From Candidula unifasciata (Eukaryota; Mollusca; Gastropoda; Stylommatophora; Geomitridae), in the NCBI GenBank assembly GCA_905116865.2, contig CAJHNH020008046.1:398277-462276 (forward strand): 64,000 bases of DNA, given 5' to 3'. Made by a program: the position numbers and the translations under genes. Below, one piece after another: positions 1 through 10,557 of the stretch (the stretch's first letter is position 1; the number at the start of each line of letters is the position of its first letter). The notes below the pieces were generated by a model, which saw only the letters and a list, made by a program, of their open reading frames with translations, was not told the origin of the DNA and ran no database searches.

Positions 1-232
1 GTAACACTGCGTGTCGTTGGGTCACCAGTTTCTGTTGACTGTCTGATCAGCTCTCTCCACATTTGGCGGTCAGTTGCGATGGACTTCATGGTTGCATGCC
101 TGAGGCGTGTCCAGTCAGTCCGGTTCTGTAACCAGGTCTTTCTTAGTCTACCTCTTCTTTTCGTTTCTTTTACTGAGCCCTGCAGTATTGTTTTTAGGAG
201 GCCGTTTGATCTTATTACATCCCCATACCATT
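1..232 (-). pseudogene. LINE reverse transcriptase C-terminal fragment
   Basis: The minus strand reads through without a stop as a basic segment ending in the pattern typical of the tail of RTE/CR1-like reverse transcriptases: a run KRRGRLRKTWLQN, then DWTRLRHATMKS, then a DRQMWREL box. In this family that part follows the catalytic domain and probably helps bind nucleic acid. The catalytic YADD region is not in the window, so the copy is either cut by the window edge or truncated. It lies back to back with a plus-strand LINE fragment that begins near 240. Family assignment rests on motif recall; orientation and openness of the frame are seen directly. Confidence 0.7.
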
Positions 233-239
233 GCATTTT

Positions 240-985
240 CGCCTTTTCACTGGAGTTAAAAGAGGTTCATAGTTGCCATATCATCAGATGGAAAATGCGT
301 GACAGAGATTAAAAACAGAATAGGTCAAGCAAAAGCTGTATTTCAGAAAATGAAAAAGTAAATACAATAAATCGCTCTTATTTAATGTCAGAAAGAGAGT
401 GCTAAAATGTGACATAGAACATGTTCTGCTATATGGCAGCGAATCTTGGAATGTCACTGAACGAATCAAGAAGAATTTAGAAGCAACAAAGATATAGTTT
501 CTGAGACGAATGGTTAATACCTTGGACGGCCAGAGTAACCAACAACGATTGTTTGAAAGAAGCTTAATTCTTCTTCTTCTTCTTTCGTTCGTTTGAAAAA
601 AATATATATATATAACTGCAATGTTGTCTCTAGTATAAACTTCACTGTCTTTTTGTAATTCACTTAGCGAGGCTGTAAAGTTTGACTTGCAGAAGCTAAT
701 GGAAGTAGATATCTATATACAACAATAAGAAAAAGACAAACAATGTTCTTTGGCCACGTAATGAGAAGAAAGACATCGGAGAACATGGTGACAACTGGAA
801 AGATCAGTGGAAAAGGGGGTCAAGACAGACCGAGAGAGATGATGCTAGATAGGCTGAAACGATGGCATGGAAAGGCCGGGGAGGGAGGAAGCTCTCAAGA
901 GAGCTGTTCCAGGCAACCAGAGATCGTGATCTGTGGAGATGCATGAGCGCCTACGCTAGTTCGCAGGTTACATGATGATTATGAG
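240..985 (+). pseudogene. RTE-like LINE fragment, RT C-terminus, interrupted
   Basis: Plus-strand frames match the post-catalytic part of an RTE-like reverse transcriptase: an SSDGKCVTEIKNRIGQAK segment near 277-333, a frameshifted stretch corresponding to a GSESWNVT box near 435-460, then FFGHVMRRK near 744-770 and a DRPREMMLDRLKRWHGK segment. An AT- and TTC-rich stretch of about 165 bp (557-722) with no LINE similarity splits it. Frameshifts and stops make it dead. The same family recurs at 8450-9160, which shares the SSDG/TSDG, GQAK and FGHV boxes and a terminal tract rich in gatgat. The end near 965-985 also carries a gatgatt run, consistent with an RTE 3' tail. Confidence 0.7.
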
Positions 986-1009
986 AGTGGTCAAACTAAT
1001 TAAACGCGT

Positions 1010-1120
1010 GCCTGTCGGTTCGAATGTTTATGGTTTGAATCCTCATTGTTACCATTGATCTTTTTCAGGTCGATTTACCTAATTTAGAGACCAGGAAATG
1101 TCCTGGAGGGATAACGAAAT
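1010..1120 (+). mobile_element. degraded SINE-1 fragment (possible)
   Basis: A B-box-like ggtttgaatcct near 1030 is followed by gaccaggaaatgtcctgg near 1091, resembling the central part of the SINE-1 family described at 6373. The body that usually follows is not recognisable. The rest of 985-1405 shows nothing I can assign. Confidence 0.3.
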
Positions 1121-1407
1121 GCCTTATGCGCCAAATATGTGGAAAATGTCCATTTTTTTTTTATTTCTCACGTGTTTTACTAACCATATAAGATGCTAAC
1201 ACATCCTGGCACTATTGCGTGGCGCATCAATATTGTTAAATGACTTTAGCAGTTGTCACATTTCTTGAGATCACTATCAGCAGTAGGACCATCATCTATC
1301 ATGTTGTTTTACTGAGAATCGGTCTCATCACAGGCGCTGGAAAGTATCTGGATCCTTCGCAAGATCACTTGACAGATTAATTACCATGAACATTGTGTCT
1401 TTAATAC

Positions 1408-2035
1408 ACTGTATCCAACATCGAGTTGTTCATTCTTGTCTCCCGCACTTTAATGTCCCTTATCCAACATCGAGTTGTTCGTTCTTGTCTCCCGCACTTT
1501 AATGTCAAAAATACAACATCGAATTGTTCGTTCTTGTCTCCCGCACTTTAATGTCCCTTATCCAACATCGAGTTGTTCGTTCTTGTCTCCCGCACTTTAA
1601 TGTCCCTTATCCAACATCGAGTTGTTCGTTCTTGTCTCCCGCACTTTAATGTCCCTTATCCAACATCGAGTTGTTCGTTCTTGTCTCCCGCACTTTAATG
1701 TCAAAAATACAACATCGGGTTCTTCGTTCTTGTCTCCTGCACTTTAATGTCAAAAATACAACATCGGGTTCTTCGTTCTTGTCTCCTGCACTTTAGTGTT
1801 CATTATCTAACGTCCAGTTGTTTGTTCTTGTCTCCAGCACTTCAATGTCCCTTATCCAACATCGAGTTGTTCGTTCTTGTCTCCCGCACTTTAATGTAAA
1901 AAAATCCAACATCGAGTTGTTCGTTCTTGTCTCCCTTACTTTAATGTCCATTATCCAACGTCGAGTTGTTTGCTCTTATCTCCCGCATTTTAATATTCAA
2001 TTTTCAACTTCAATTTGTTCGTTCCTGACTCCTAC
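1408..2035. repeat. 49-bp minisatellite, about 13 units
   Basis: The unit contains tccaacatcgagttgttcg followed by ttcttgtctcccgcacttta and recurs about every 48-51 bp. Central units are nearly identical; those after 1700 diverge (aacatcgggttcttcg) and the last decay gradually. The linker alternates between atgtcccttat and atgtcaaaaata, which marks two unit subtypes. Open frames inside are a by-product of the repeat. Confidence 0.9.
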
Positions 2036-2047
2036 TCTTGAACCTTC

Positions 2048-2320
2048 GCAGTTCCCCCCCCCCCTCCCCTTTCCTTTTCCAGCCGGATCAAGGAAAGGAG
2101 AGGGTAGTGCACACTTTTAGCATAAATCATAGTTTCCCAAAGTAGACGATAAGGCTCTTGGCAGAGAGTGAGCTAAAACTTACTCCGGTGGGGGGGGGGT
2201 GGAGGGGTGGGGGGGGGGTGGGGTGGGTAGTCGTCTTGCATACAATTGGGGACTTTGAATAAAAATGAGGAGGCCCTGACAAGATAGTAGGGTGAGGGGG
2301 AAGGGGGGGGGGCGGGGTTA
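2048..2320. repeat. poly(C) and poly(G) tracts
   Basis: A C-run at about 2049-2065 is followed by G-runs at about 2187-2230 and 2299-2315 broken by single T or A. The cluster could form G-quadruplexes on the G-rich strand. No gene is visible. Confidence 0.8.
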
Positions 2321-2422
2321 CAGAAATGGAAAGCATACAATTTTTGGATGCCGTTCATAACCGTTTCGTTTCACTGTTGTGTCACAGTTAAACTTGCAGT
2401 AATTTCTTTATTGAACGAACAC

Positions 2423-2503
2423 AAACACACATATATATATACACACAGACTCACACAAGCACGCGCTCGCACGCACGCACGCACACACACACACACACAC
2501 ACT
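2423..2503. repeat. AC/TG dinucleotide microsatellite
   Basis: Imperfect acac tract with atatat and gcac interruptions. Confidence 0.85.
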
Positions 2504-2509
2504 CAAAAA

Positions 2510-3440
2510 TTGTAAGCTATGAAAGAAGCAAACACTTATTATCATCATCATGTAGCAGGTCTTTTGTAGAGCGTCGTTCACGTCCCGATACACTAGGAAG
2601 CTGCTCGGTCAACTGCCATGTCCCATCAGCTGTCCCGTCAGCTGTCCCCTCTTGTTAGAACGATCAAATGTTAATATGCTGATCACTACTGTATGGTTCA
2701 TATCTAGACAATGAACAAGCAGTCAGAAAGTTGAGCCTCTAGAGATGTGGGTATACAGAATATAGGGTCCTATCTCATGGGAGCAAGGGCAAGCAAATAC
2801 AGAGCTTCTGTAGTGACTGTAAACAAAAGTGTTGCTTAAAAAAGAAAAGAAAAAGCAAATTATTTCGGTCACTTACACCAAAAAAGACAACAACATTATG
2901 AAAGCCAGTTAAAGAGGGAAAGTAGAAACGACAGATATACATTTGTATCAGAGAGTGTACAATGAGGACTAGACGGACACCTAGCGTGATGAAGATCCAT
3001 TGTGGTCATCCTTTACTATGGAGACGGTACCTGCTTGATTGACAGAATGAAAACAACAAGGCAGAACTGGTGAAGTCAGGTAATGGCCATATGGTGGATT
3101 CCGCTTGACCCCTCAGAACATCACAACTTGAGTCTGTTTGTCTCCCACGTTATGCCCCACCTCAGATAAAGCACGTTCTTGTGGAACAGTGAGCGCGATA
3201 GACGAGTACCCTTGCTGGGGACTCCCCAGAATGAGTTCGGGAAACATGTTTGTATCCCCTGATACATGAACGATTGAGAGAGTACAGTATCTGTGATATT
3301 GATCAGAATAAATGCAATTGTAATTTTCCCTAATGGGGTTTGCAAACCCATCGTTCTGCAGCTCCCATTTTCATTTCGCATTAGATTTTTGTTTCAGCGT
3401 TGGTATCTTTTAGACAGTATTACGTCACAGCGCTTATTTC
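2510..3440. other. unassigned sequence
   Basis: No convincing gene. A stretch near 2860-2935 read on the plus strand (YFGHLHQKRQQHYE) vaguely recalls the FGH box of LINE reverse transcriptases but is too short to call. The remaining sequence has stops in all frames at ordinary spacing. Confidence 0.4.
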
Positions 3441-3925
3441 TTGTCAACTGCTGCTGCTACGACTACTGCAACTACTACTGTTACTACTACAGCTACTACG
3501 CCATCTTCAGCTACTTTTGCTGCTGCGACTACGTTGCTAGTACTGAAGCTGCAGAATCTCATATCTTTTAGACAGTGTTACATGACAGTACCCCCTTCCT
3601 CCCCGTCAACTGCTGCTGTTACTGCTACTATTAGTACTAGTAGTAGTATTACAACCAACAACAAAACTACAACAACTACTACTACTACAACTACTATTAA
3701 TACCACCACCACTACAAATACTACCATGTCTACTGCTATTACTGCAACTGATCTTGCTGCTGCTACTACGAATGCTACTACTCCTGCTGCTACTTACTAC
3801 TGTTGATTTTACTATTGTTGCTGCTGCTACTACTACTGATCATGTTACTATTACTATTATTACTACTGCTGCTACTACTGTTGGTACTACTACTGCTAAT
3901 ATTAGTCCTATTATCATTACTACTT

Positions 3926-4020
<95 letters not shown>

Positions 4021-4066
4021 GTTGGTACTACTACAGCTAATATTAGTCCTATTATCATTACTACTT

Positions 4067-4141
<75 letters not shown>

Positions 4142-4211
4142 ATATTAGTCCTATTATCATTACTACTTCTACTACTACTACTATTACTACTACTACTACT
4201 ACTACTACTAT

Positions 4212-4303
<92 letters not shown>

Positions 4304-4312
4304 ATACTTGTT
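3440..4312. repeat. compound ACT/TAC trinucleotide array with higher-order blocks
   Basis: The first 440 bp are degenerate (act, gct, aca, tgc triplets). From about 3890 the array becomes near-pure act. A non-repeat spacer, aatattagtcctattatc, recurs at 3898, 4039 and 4140, each time followed by attactacttct and a long pure run, so the array grew by duplicating blocks as well as triplets. Threonine-, leucine- and valine-rich open frames are artefacts of a 3-bp period. Confidence 0.95.
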
Positions 4313-4724
4313 ACGTGCGATCTATCAGAGGCATGGCACCCTTGCCAAATGTCTAGGGGATTTGTTTATACTTCAACACTATATACAAAAGTTCCCAAGT
4401 GGACTAACCCACGACTGACTGGGTTCCCTATCAACACTAGAATCACAAGGTCACATCCAATACACTAAACGTCATCTCTGTTATAGTGCTTCAGTTTCTT
4501 TATTATGGACAAAAGACATTACGACGAAGATGAGTGGTGATCGATGACACACTGTCAAGTCGTCTACTGTCTTCACAAATATTCACATCGGCAGTCTCTC
4601 CAGACATGAACGAAACACCCCAGCGAGCTATGTCCCAGGTGCCTGCTACGAGCAACTCACACCCGACCGCGCAGATACACACTCCTGCACTTCGTAGCGA
4701 TTGCTCTAAATGCTGAAAGAATGT
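4313..4724. other. unassigned sequence
   Basis: No recognisable gene or repeat. A 60-residue open frame at 4534-4716 has no motif I recognise. Confidence 0.35.
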
Positions 4725-5435
4725 CCTATACTTCTCTGCAAATGCCCTACACTTCTCAAGTAAAAAGTTAAAAAAAAGTAAAGATGCCTTTCGACGCCTT
4801 TAGGCGCATCGGGCATATGGGAAAGAGCACCCATATTTTTACAGACCATCAGCACTCGGTGGGTAATGTAGTCAGCATTACGCCGGCTGTCTTTACTTTC
4901 CCAGGACAGCCCATCCTGGTACCCATTTTAGCCTAGGTCGACCTGCGACGCCCCGTACCATGATAACAATCCACGCAGACTTCTCAACGAATGATCTAAA
5001 TATTTTCCCACTAAATGCGTTTCGTTTTCAAAGAGATGTTCTATGTTTCTTAGGGAATACCCAATGCCTCTCAAAGAAATTTTTTCAGTTCCCAAACTGT
5101 CCTCTGCTTCGACCTTTTGTCCCACAATTTTGAAAATTCTCCTACATTTTTGTTTTCAACGAATGACCCCCCCCCCCCCCCTTTTTTTTTTTTTTCTAAA
5201 CGAATGCCTCACATTTCTCAACGAATATTCAATATTTCTAAATGAATGCTTAACAAACTTCAACTAATGTCCTACATTTCTCAACGAGTGTTTTGATCAA
5301 ACCAGTGCTCGACAGTACTCTACCAAGCAAATGTTCTATACTTTATCTACGACTGTCCTACACTTCACAATAAATGTCCTACGGGTTTTCAGCTAATGTC
5401 CTACCCGTCTCAAGAAATGTCCTACACTCTTCACG
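4725..5435. repeat. degenerate ~24-bp minisatellite, interrupted by SINE-1
   Basis: Loose repeats of the form aatgtcctacacttctcaacg occur before and after the SINE-1 fragment (4725-4765 and 5030-5430). Units differ by many substitutions and indels, so the array is old. A C-run plus T-run lies at 5167-5197. Confidence 0.6.
4785..4940 (-). mobile_element. SINE-1 3' half
   Basis: On the minus strand the sequence reads gggtaccaggatgggctg, then gaaagtaaagacagccgg, then gtgctgatggtctg and catatgcccgatgcgcc, matching in order the body and tail of the full SINE-1 at 6373-6643. The tRNA-like head is absent, which would be unusual for simple 5' truncation only in that the break is internal to the body. 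Confidence 0.75.
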
Positions 5436-6370
5436 AATTCCTTTAACATGCAAACGCTGCGCAGAACAGTGTGAAGTACGGTCAACCCGAATCATACATT
5501 TATGTGCTAGATAGCGACCAGAACGCAACACGTGGCACCTGGGAATAGATAATAGACAGACTGACAAAGCCAAGATTATTGGTAACGGAATAATTAACAG
5601 ACTCTTGCATAACTCCCAAACAGACACAGAAGCTGCACTGAAAGCCAAGGGTTAATACCTACAACTGGAAAAAAAGATCGGACATGCTTTAAGTGCTGTT
5701 CGACCAACCTGCACTAGAATGGTGTCTTTGGGGACAAACTGGAGTGGAAAATGGATCATGGTATGGTTCTGGAGCTTTCCATGTCGCCGGTAATATAAAA
5801 TTACATGTTCATATACATTTCAACGGCACGCATGATCATTATCGATCTATGGGAAATGGCTTCTTCAAACCAGTTCAATGGAAAACTAACGCAGGGAAGT
5901 TATTTTTATTTTGGGCATATGTTCTGTAGTGATAGAGTTTTTCTGGCAGGGGGCAAAAGTGAAGATTCTAGCCTGAACAATCCATGGTGACAGCACCAGC
6001 TGTCGTGGTCAAATATTACTAAACGGTCAGTATGAATTGTATCATCAACGCGATGAGTGTTGAATGGAGTGACTCCGGAAGACGGACGGTCAGTCCGCTT
6101 TGTGTCAGTCTTTGGGAACTGACCTAATTCAGATTTATCATAACAATGTACCCAGCTTGGTATAGTACTAACATCCACTGATGAATGTCTATAAACATTC
6201 TTCGGCATTGAGCAATTCTATGACACGACATTGTGTAAACCGTATTTGCTAGTTATTTTGTAAACCTTTACAGTCGTGCCATCTGTTACTGAAACAGATT
6301 TGGAATGATATACAGAGCCACCCAAGTGACCACAGGGTTGAAAACCACTGGTTTAAAAAAAGATATCTTT
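5436..6370. other. unassigned sequence
   Basis: Several short open frames (for example 5693-5929 plus and 5906-6208 minus) show no family I can name. The plus-strand peptide near 5750-5830 has a loose GSG-F-(x)5-IKL spacing that resembles Tc1-like transposases, but not enough to call. Confidence 0.3.
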
Positions 6371-6372
6371 AG

Positions 6373-6643
6373 TACAGCTGTCGTAATGTAGCAGCAAGAC
6401 TCTCGCCTGCAGATCAGAAGTGCATAGGTTCGAGTCCTGGCGAAGCTAGATTGTTATTCAAAAACGACTTTGGCTCTCAGGTTGACGCAACCTTGAGTGG
6501 GACCCAGGTACATTCCTGGGAAGTAAAGGCAGCCGGTGTGATGTTGACCACATCACCTGCAAGGTGCTGATTGTTTTATAAAATGTAAGTCTAGCCCTAT
6601 ATACCCAGTACGCCTGAAGGCGTAGAGAAGTACCGTTTACTTA
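6373..6643 (+). mobile_element. SINE-1, full-length reference copy
   Basis: About 270 bp. The tRNA-derived head has an A-box-like tract (gtagcagcaagactctcgcc) and a B box ggttcgagtcct. The body has gggacccaggtacattcctg, then ggaagtaaaggcagccgg and tgtgatgttgaccacatcacc. The tail ends with agccctatatacccagtacg and gcgtagagaagtaccg. At least a dozen whole or partial copies occur in this window on both strands, which makes it the most abundant dispersed family here. RNA polymerase III transcription from the A and B boxes is expected from SINE biology. No poly-A tail is seen. Confidence 0.85.
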
Positions 6644-6744
6644 ACTGAAGAAGCAGAACCATTACACAGGTCACAGCGAATGTTTGCATCTCATATAATC
6701 TCCCATTCGTAAGACTCATCCTCTTGTGGGATGCAATTTTTTGA

Positions 6745-6915
6745 AGCCCCACCCTGGCTTTTGCCGAAAGCCCTGAATATAGCCGGGGCACAGATATGGC
6801 CTAGCCATAGATATGGTCTAACCGCTGAAGGGCGTTTCTGGGACCTATCCACGGGTGTTGATCGTCTGTATGGTGGCACTTTGTGTCACCGGGTGTTTAT
6901 CACTCTGTGGGATGT
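6745..6915 (+). repeat. dispersed repeat R-A, copy 1
   Basis: Segments ccccaccctggc and gtggcactttgtgtcaccgg recur in order at 63731-63800 (plus), and the right part recurs at 9980-10080 (minus) as the complement of ggacctatccacgggtg ... tctgtgggatgt. No ORF, terminal repeat or tRNA box identifies the class. Confidence 0.6.
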
Positions 6916-6945
6916 ATTGGTGGTGTTTAACTTATATACATACAT

Positions 6946-7465
6946 ACTTCTTTTCTTCGTCCTCTTATTTTTACCTTCAGGTGTCCAGGTACACAGCCTG
7001 TTTATATATTACGACAAGCGTATCTCCAATTCGCGCTGCTCTTGTTTGCATGGTCGACCTATCTTTTAATATCCAGTTGGTTTCTGGTTGCTCGTTACGA
7101 TACACTGTCTGTTGTCAGTCGAGTTCAGTGTCTTTCCAATATGTCCGCTCCAGGATTGCAATTCACAGGATTACCACCCTAAGGATGAGAATCCTAAGGG
7201 TGCAAATCCATACAAGTCGCATTCAACAGCAAGGATATGTGACGGTACCCAGCGGTTACCAAGCAGCCTTAAGTCAGGACCAGGCACAGAATGGAAAAGG
7301 AACCATGTCCCTTGTTGTTTCCTAATGTACTCTAGTGTTGCTCCATTGTTTTCACTTTTAACACCTGCCTCACTCAGCTGCAGTAGCATAGTTTCTAGAT
7401 ACTCCCCTGCCGACCCAAAGGTCTTAAGGTCGAACCTGCATTCAACTACATTTATTAAAATAATT
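6946..7465. other. unassigned sequence
   Basis: Two overlapping open frames (6855-7325 and 7088-7492, plus strand) are present but neither has a motif I recognise, and their compositions do not stand out. No repeat partner found in the window. Confidence 0.35.
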
Positions 7466-7667
7466 GCCCGGGTCTCTAGCGTAGTTGGTTAAACCTGACA
7501 TTGCGGTGACCGGGTGATGAAGTCCTTGTGGTCCGGGTTTACTCAGAGGGTAGGTAGAAAAGACACATTTACGGTACCTATCATGAAATCAAGCCCGAAG
7601 GGTTGCGATGTCTATAGTACCGAGCGAACTGGTTAACAACTCATGGTTTCTGGATATTAAAAAAAAA
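7466..7667 (+). mobile_element. SINE-2, full-length copy with target duplication
   Basis: The element starts gcccgggtctctagcgtag, has a B-box region ggtccgggtttactc, and ends in a run of A residues. The flanks attaaaataatt (7454-7465) and attaaaacaatt (7668-7679) form an 11/12 target-site duplication, the hallmark of L1/RTE-type retroposition. Two other copies lie on the minus strand at 19671-19869 and 47485-47703. Confidence 0.88.
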
Positions 7668-7776
7668 ATTAAAACAATTATTTGATTTTCTCTCCCAGGG
7701 TGACCTCTAAACCCTCCCCCCCTCCTCCCCACCCCTCTCTCCCCCTACTTTCTATGAGAGATATAAGATAACGGCA

Positions 7777-7889
7777 TTGGGACAAAAGGTGGCTGTTGTG
7801 ATGTTAACCCCATCAGCTACCCAGTGTCGTTGTATCTTTACAAAACTGAGTCCAGCATCATATGCCCATTGCTCCACTGGCGTGGAAAG
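7777..7889 (+). mobile_element. SINE-1 3' half, split by a hAT insertion
   Basis: The run gtggctgttgtgatgttaac, then cagctacccagtgtcg, then catatgcccattgctcc follows the SINE-1 body in order. The copy continues as gtggaaagtgaccttttcg at 9241 after the hAT element, with gtggaaag duplicated. The SINE was therefore the insertion target. Confidence 0.75.
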
Positions 7890-8012
7890 TAGGGCTGTAC
7901 CGAATAATCGCTTCGTATTCGCTTCGGGGCCGAATAGTGGACCTAATAACTATTCGGTATTCGGTCAAATAGTTGCGGTCGGGCCGAATACGAATAGTGG
8001 TTCCTTACAACA

Positions 8013-8210
8013 ATTTCTGGACTGGTGGAAATAAACATATCAAGATTTCCCACCTTGGTTCCTACTGTCAAGCGTTATCTGTGTGCACCACCTACGAGCA
8101 TACCAAGTGAACGTCTGTTCAGTGCAACTGGAAATACCTTCAGTGAGACAAGAAGCTGCTTTAATGCTGACAACATGGAACGATTTTTTTTTTTTTTTTG
8201 GGAAAGCTAA
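8013..8210 (+). pseudogene. hAT transposase C-terminal dimerisation domain remnant
   Basis: The translation reads FLDWWK, then after a one-base frame shift INISRFPTLVPTVKRYLCAP, then the signature SIPSERLFSATGN and a further R-C-F-N-A-D-N tract. This is the order of the hAT C-terminal dimerisation region (W-W-x-x-N, F-P-x-L, and S-x-P-S-E-R-x-F-S). A T-run at about 8185-8200 breaks the usual ending (the family often ends with a hydrophobic F-L-x-x-N box). The RNase-H-like catalytic core and BED zinc finger are absent. Confidence 0.85.
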
Positions 8211-8449
8211 TGACGCTTTCATGGAATAACTAAGCTGTCAGTGACAATTTACAAGTTAAGTTACTTGTTATAAAACTAAGAATACTTTCATTCCTACTTA
8301 TTAGTTACCACAGACTGGCTGACTGAAGGATGCAAAACATGAATTTCATGTTTTAAATGTTTACTATTCTGTACTACATTTTGTGAAGTAAAATCTCAGC
8401 GTACATTTGACATTATGGGATTTTTTTTTTATAAATCTATTTTATACAC

Positions 8450-9160
8450 GAAAGTGGAAGAATGGGCCTCAGTTTGAATAGTGGGAAGACACAAGTATTG
8501 GTGGTATCAAAGAAACAAATTATTCCTAAATGTGTATTAAAAGTCAATGGTGTTATTTTAGAACAAGTACAGAAATTTAAATAACTGGGCACATGGAATA
8601 ACATCAGATGGAAGATGCATAATTGAGATAAGAAACAAAATAGGACAGGCAAAAACTGCATTTTATAAAATGAATAACATCTTATGCAATATATCTTTGT
8701 CATTGAAGGTTAGAAAAAGAATTCTTACTGTAAGTCCTGGACAATCGGTAGGCTGGCCAAACAATTTCTTGAAGCCTCAGAGATGTGATTTTACAGAACA
8801 ATGCTTTAAATACCTTGGACAGCCCCCCCCCCTCCCCCACCCCCTCCAAAAAAAAATGCAACCAAGAGGTTTTGATAGAGGCGGGAGCCCAAAGACAACC
8901 ACTCACAGACATCAGAAGGAGATAATCATCACTTTTCGGCCATGTTATAAGATAAGTGAAAATGAAACATGTGGTGACTACTGGAAGGATATGTGGAAGC
9001 AGGGATAGAGGAAGACAACGAGATTAGATTCTTGACAGTCTTGGTGCATGGCATGAAGGTGTGTCAGCACACGAACTAATACATGTTGCAGGAGATCGCA
9101 GATTGTGGCGAGGAATAGTTGCTTATGCCAGTCGGCAAAGAACCTGATGATGATGATTCA
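8450..9160 (+). pseudogene. RTE-like LINE fragment nested in the hAT element
   Basis: The translation begins with GLSLNSGKTQVLVVSKK and KVNGVILEQVQKFK, continues TSDGRCIIEIRNKIGQAKTAF, and after deletions resumes with an FGHV-like box, RICGSRDRGRQRD, SLGAWHEGVSAHELI and DRRLWRGIVAYASRQ, ending in a gatgatgatt tail. That order (palm end, thumb, terminal DRxLW box) is the RT C-terminus of an RTE-like LINE. Stops and a C-run (8823-8838) show decay. It lies wholly inside the hAT inverted repeats, so it inserted after the hAT element did. It is the same family as 240-985. Confidence 0.75.
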
Positions 9161-9248
9161 CTATTCGTATTCGGCCGAATAGTTGGTCCAGCTATTCGTA
9201 TTCGGCCGAATAGTGAAAATCACTATTCGGTACAGCCGTAGTGGAAAG

Positions 9249-9660
9249 TGACCTTTTCGTACTCACCCCCAAGTATATGTGGGATATACTGATATAATGG
9301 TGTATCTGTTTCCTAGATATACTGAATGGTCTTCTCTGGAAGCTCATCTCGCTTGTTGTCATTTGTCTAGAAACTGTCACAGCCAAGGTCTGGCGTTAGT
9401 TGTACAGAGGAATGAGAGGATTGTATTATAATGTGCTCATTTGGTATTTACTGATATAGCCATTTAATTTCCATTGATTTCCCAGAAGCTTTAAGGCCAT
9501 TTTTTTCCCCCAGCAAGTTGGTTCTTTCCCCCCCCCCCCCTTCCCCAAGTGTTGACCGGCTTCAAACTCCAGAGACAGGTTCTAGCTGTTTTTCTAATTC
9601 TGGACTTTGGTCTTGTTACAAAATATATAGTGTTTGTTGCATACCCCTTTTAAATATCAG
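9249..9660. other. SINE-1 remnant then unassigned sequence
   Basis: The first 14 bp complete the split SINE-1. The rest has a C-run at about 9529-9541 and no recognisable gene. Confidence 0.4.
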
Positions 9661-9667
9661 GTTTGCC

Positions 9668-9785
9668 TTAATGCAAACTGGTCGCTCCTTGTCTGTCAAG
9701 CAGATACACTCCTGCTTCGAAAGAAACACCTCTAATTAGTGGACTTTTACGACATGCTTATTAGAGGGTGTTGAGTATGATCCTC
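9668..9785 (+). repeat. dispersed repeat R-B, copy 1
   Basis: The order actggtcgctccttgtctg, caagcagatacactcc, cctctaattagtggactttt and tacgacatgctta matches 24502-24605 with scattered substitutions. The class is unknown. Confidence 0.6.
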
Positions 9786-9979
9786 GCGCCCCCTGCGCCC
9801 CAAACAAGGACTACACAAACAAGACGGTAGTTTGCATATTTCCTCATATTTTCTATGTCATCGACTGTTATTATTTAAAATTATGCAGCTACAACAATTC
9901 TCTTAAAACTGCATATTTCATTCACTATTGAGAGGACATAACTATTTTGTCAGTAAGTAAATAAATTGTACCCCACTGG

Positions 9980-10080
9980 GACATCCCACAGAGCGAAAAA
10001 AAAAAAACCACAGTGACACAAAATGCCACCAAGCGGATGAAGTTCACTCGTTGAGAGGTCCCAGAAACCGAGTTCAACCG
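9980..10080 (-). repeat. dispersed repeat R-A, copy 2
   Basis: It is the complement of the right part of 6745-6915: acatcccacagag, then cagtgacacaaaatgccacc, then gaggtcccagaaac. An A-run of 12 interrupts it. Confidence 0.6.
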
Positions 10081-10085
10081 TTAGG

Positions 10086-10557
10086 TTTTTTTACAACCCC
10101 CGGCAAAAATCGAATGGAGTTTCAAAATAGCGAAAAAGTGCGTACCACATGGGAACGCTGTGAATACAAACGAATTATTATATCCCTGTAAAATATTATT
10201 TTTGCAATTGCGTGACAGCTGCAACATCAGCGGAGGCTGCCACAATTTGGGATACATACTGTTAAACATTTTATAAGGCCCATTTTAGATTTAGGACTTT
10301 TCTGCAAAATTGTTTGAACATTGTTGTCAGCACATTTCCTCAGAGAAGACTCCTGATTGGCTAGTCTGGTTTTTGTTAACCACTAAGAAGCAACCAGCCA
10401 AACAAATAACAGACATGACCAAAACATTCGTGACAATGACATTACTATGACATGTTTTAATTTAAAAGTTGACGCAATTTCGACTGAATGGATTTTAGAA
10501 TGACGGCAGTTTGAATGGTGAGTCATTTTCGGAACTGCCTGTGGTAATAAAGACGAT
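10086..10557. other. unassigned sequence
   Basis: No gene, repeat partner or terminal structure recognised. Confidence 0.35.

Larger units (their letters stand above)
7890..9240 (+). mobile_element. hAT DNA transposon with 8-bp TSD
   Basis: The ends are inverted repeats: tagggctgtaccgaata at 7890 and, on the other strand, tacggctgtaccgaata at 9240 (16 of 17 identical). Both ends are flanked by the 8-bp duplication gtggaaag (7882-7889 and 9241-9248), as hAT elements require. Subterminal palindromic motifs built on attcggccgaatag recur at 7925-8000 and 9160-9225 and may be transposase-binding sites. Between them lies the C-terminal end of a hAT transposase (8013-8210) and an RTE-like LINE fragment (8450-9160). 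At 1351 bp including the LINE, the element lacks most of the transposase and cannot move on its own. Confidence 0.9.

Noticed and set aside
5693..5990. Tc1-like transposase fragment
   Set aside because: A few residues have suggestive spacing, but no D-D-E motif, no inverted ends and no flanking TA were found.
6855..7492. Two overlapping plus-strand frames of 156 and 134 residues as a gene
   Set aside because: There is no known motif, they overlap in different frames, and a repeat (R-A) and a SINE bound the region.
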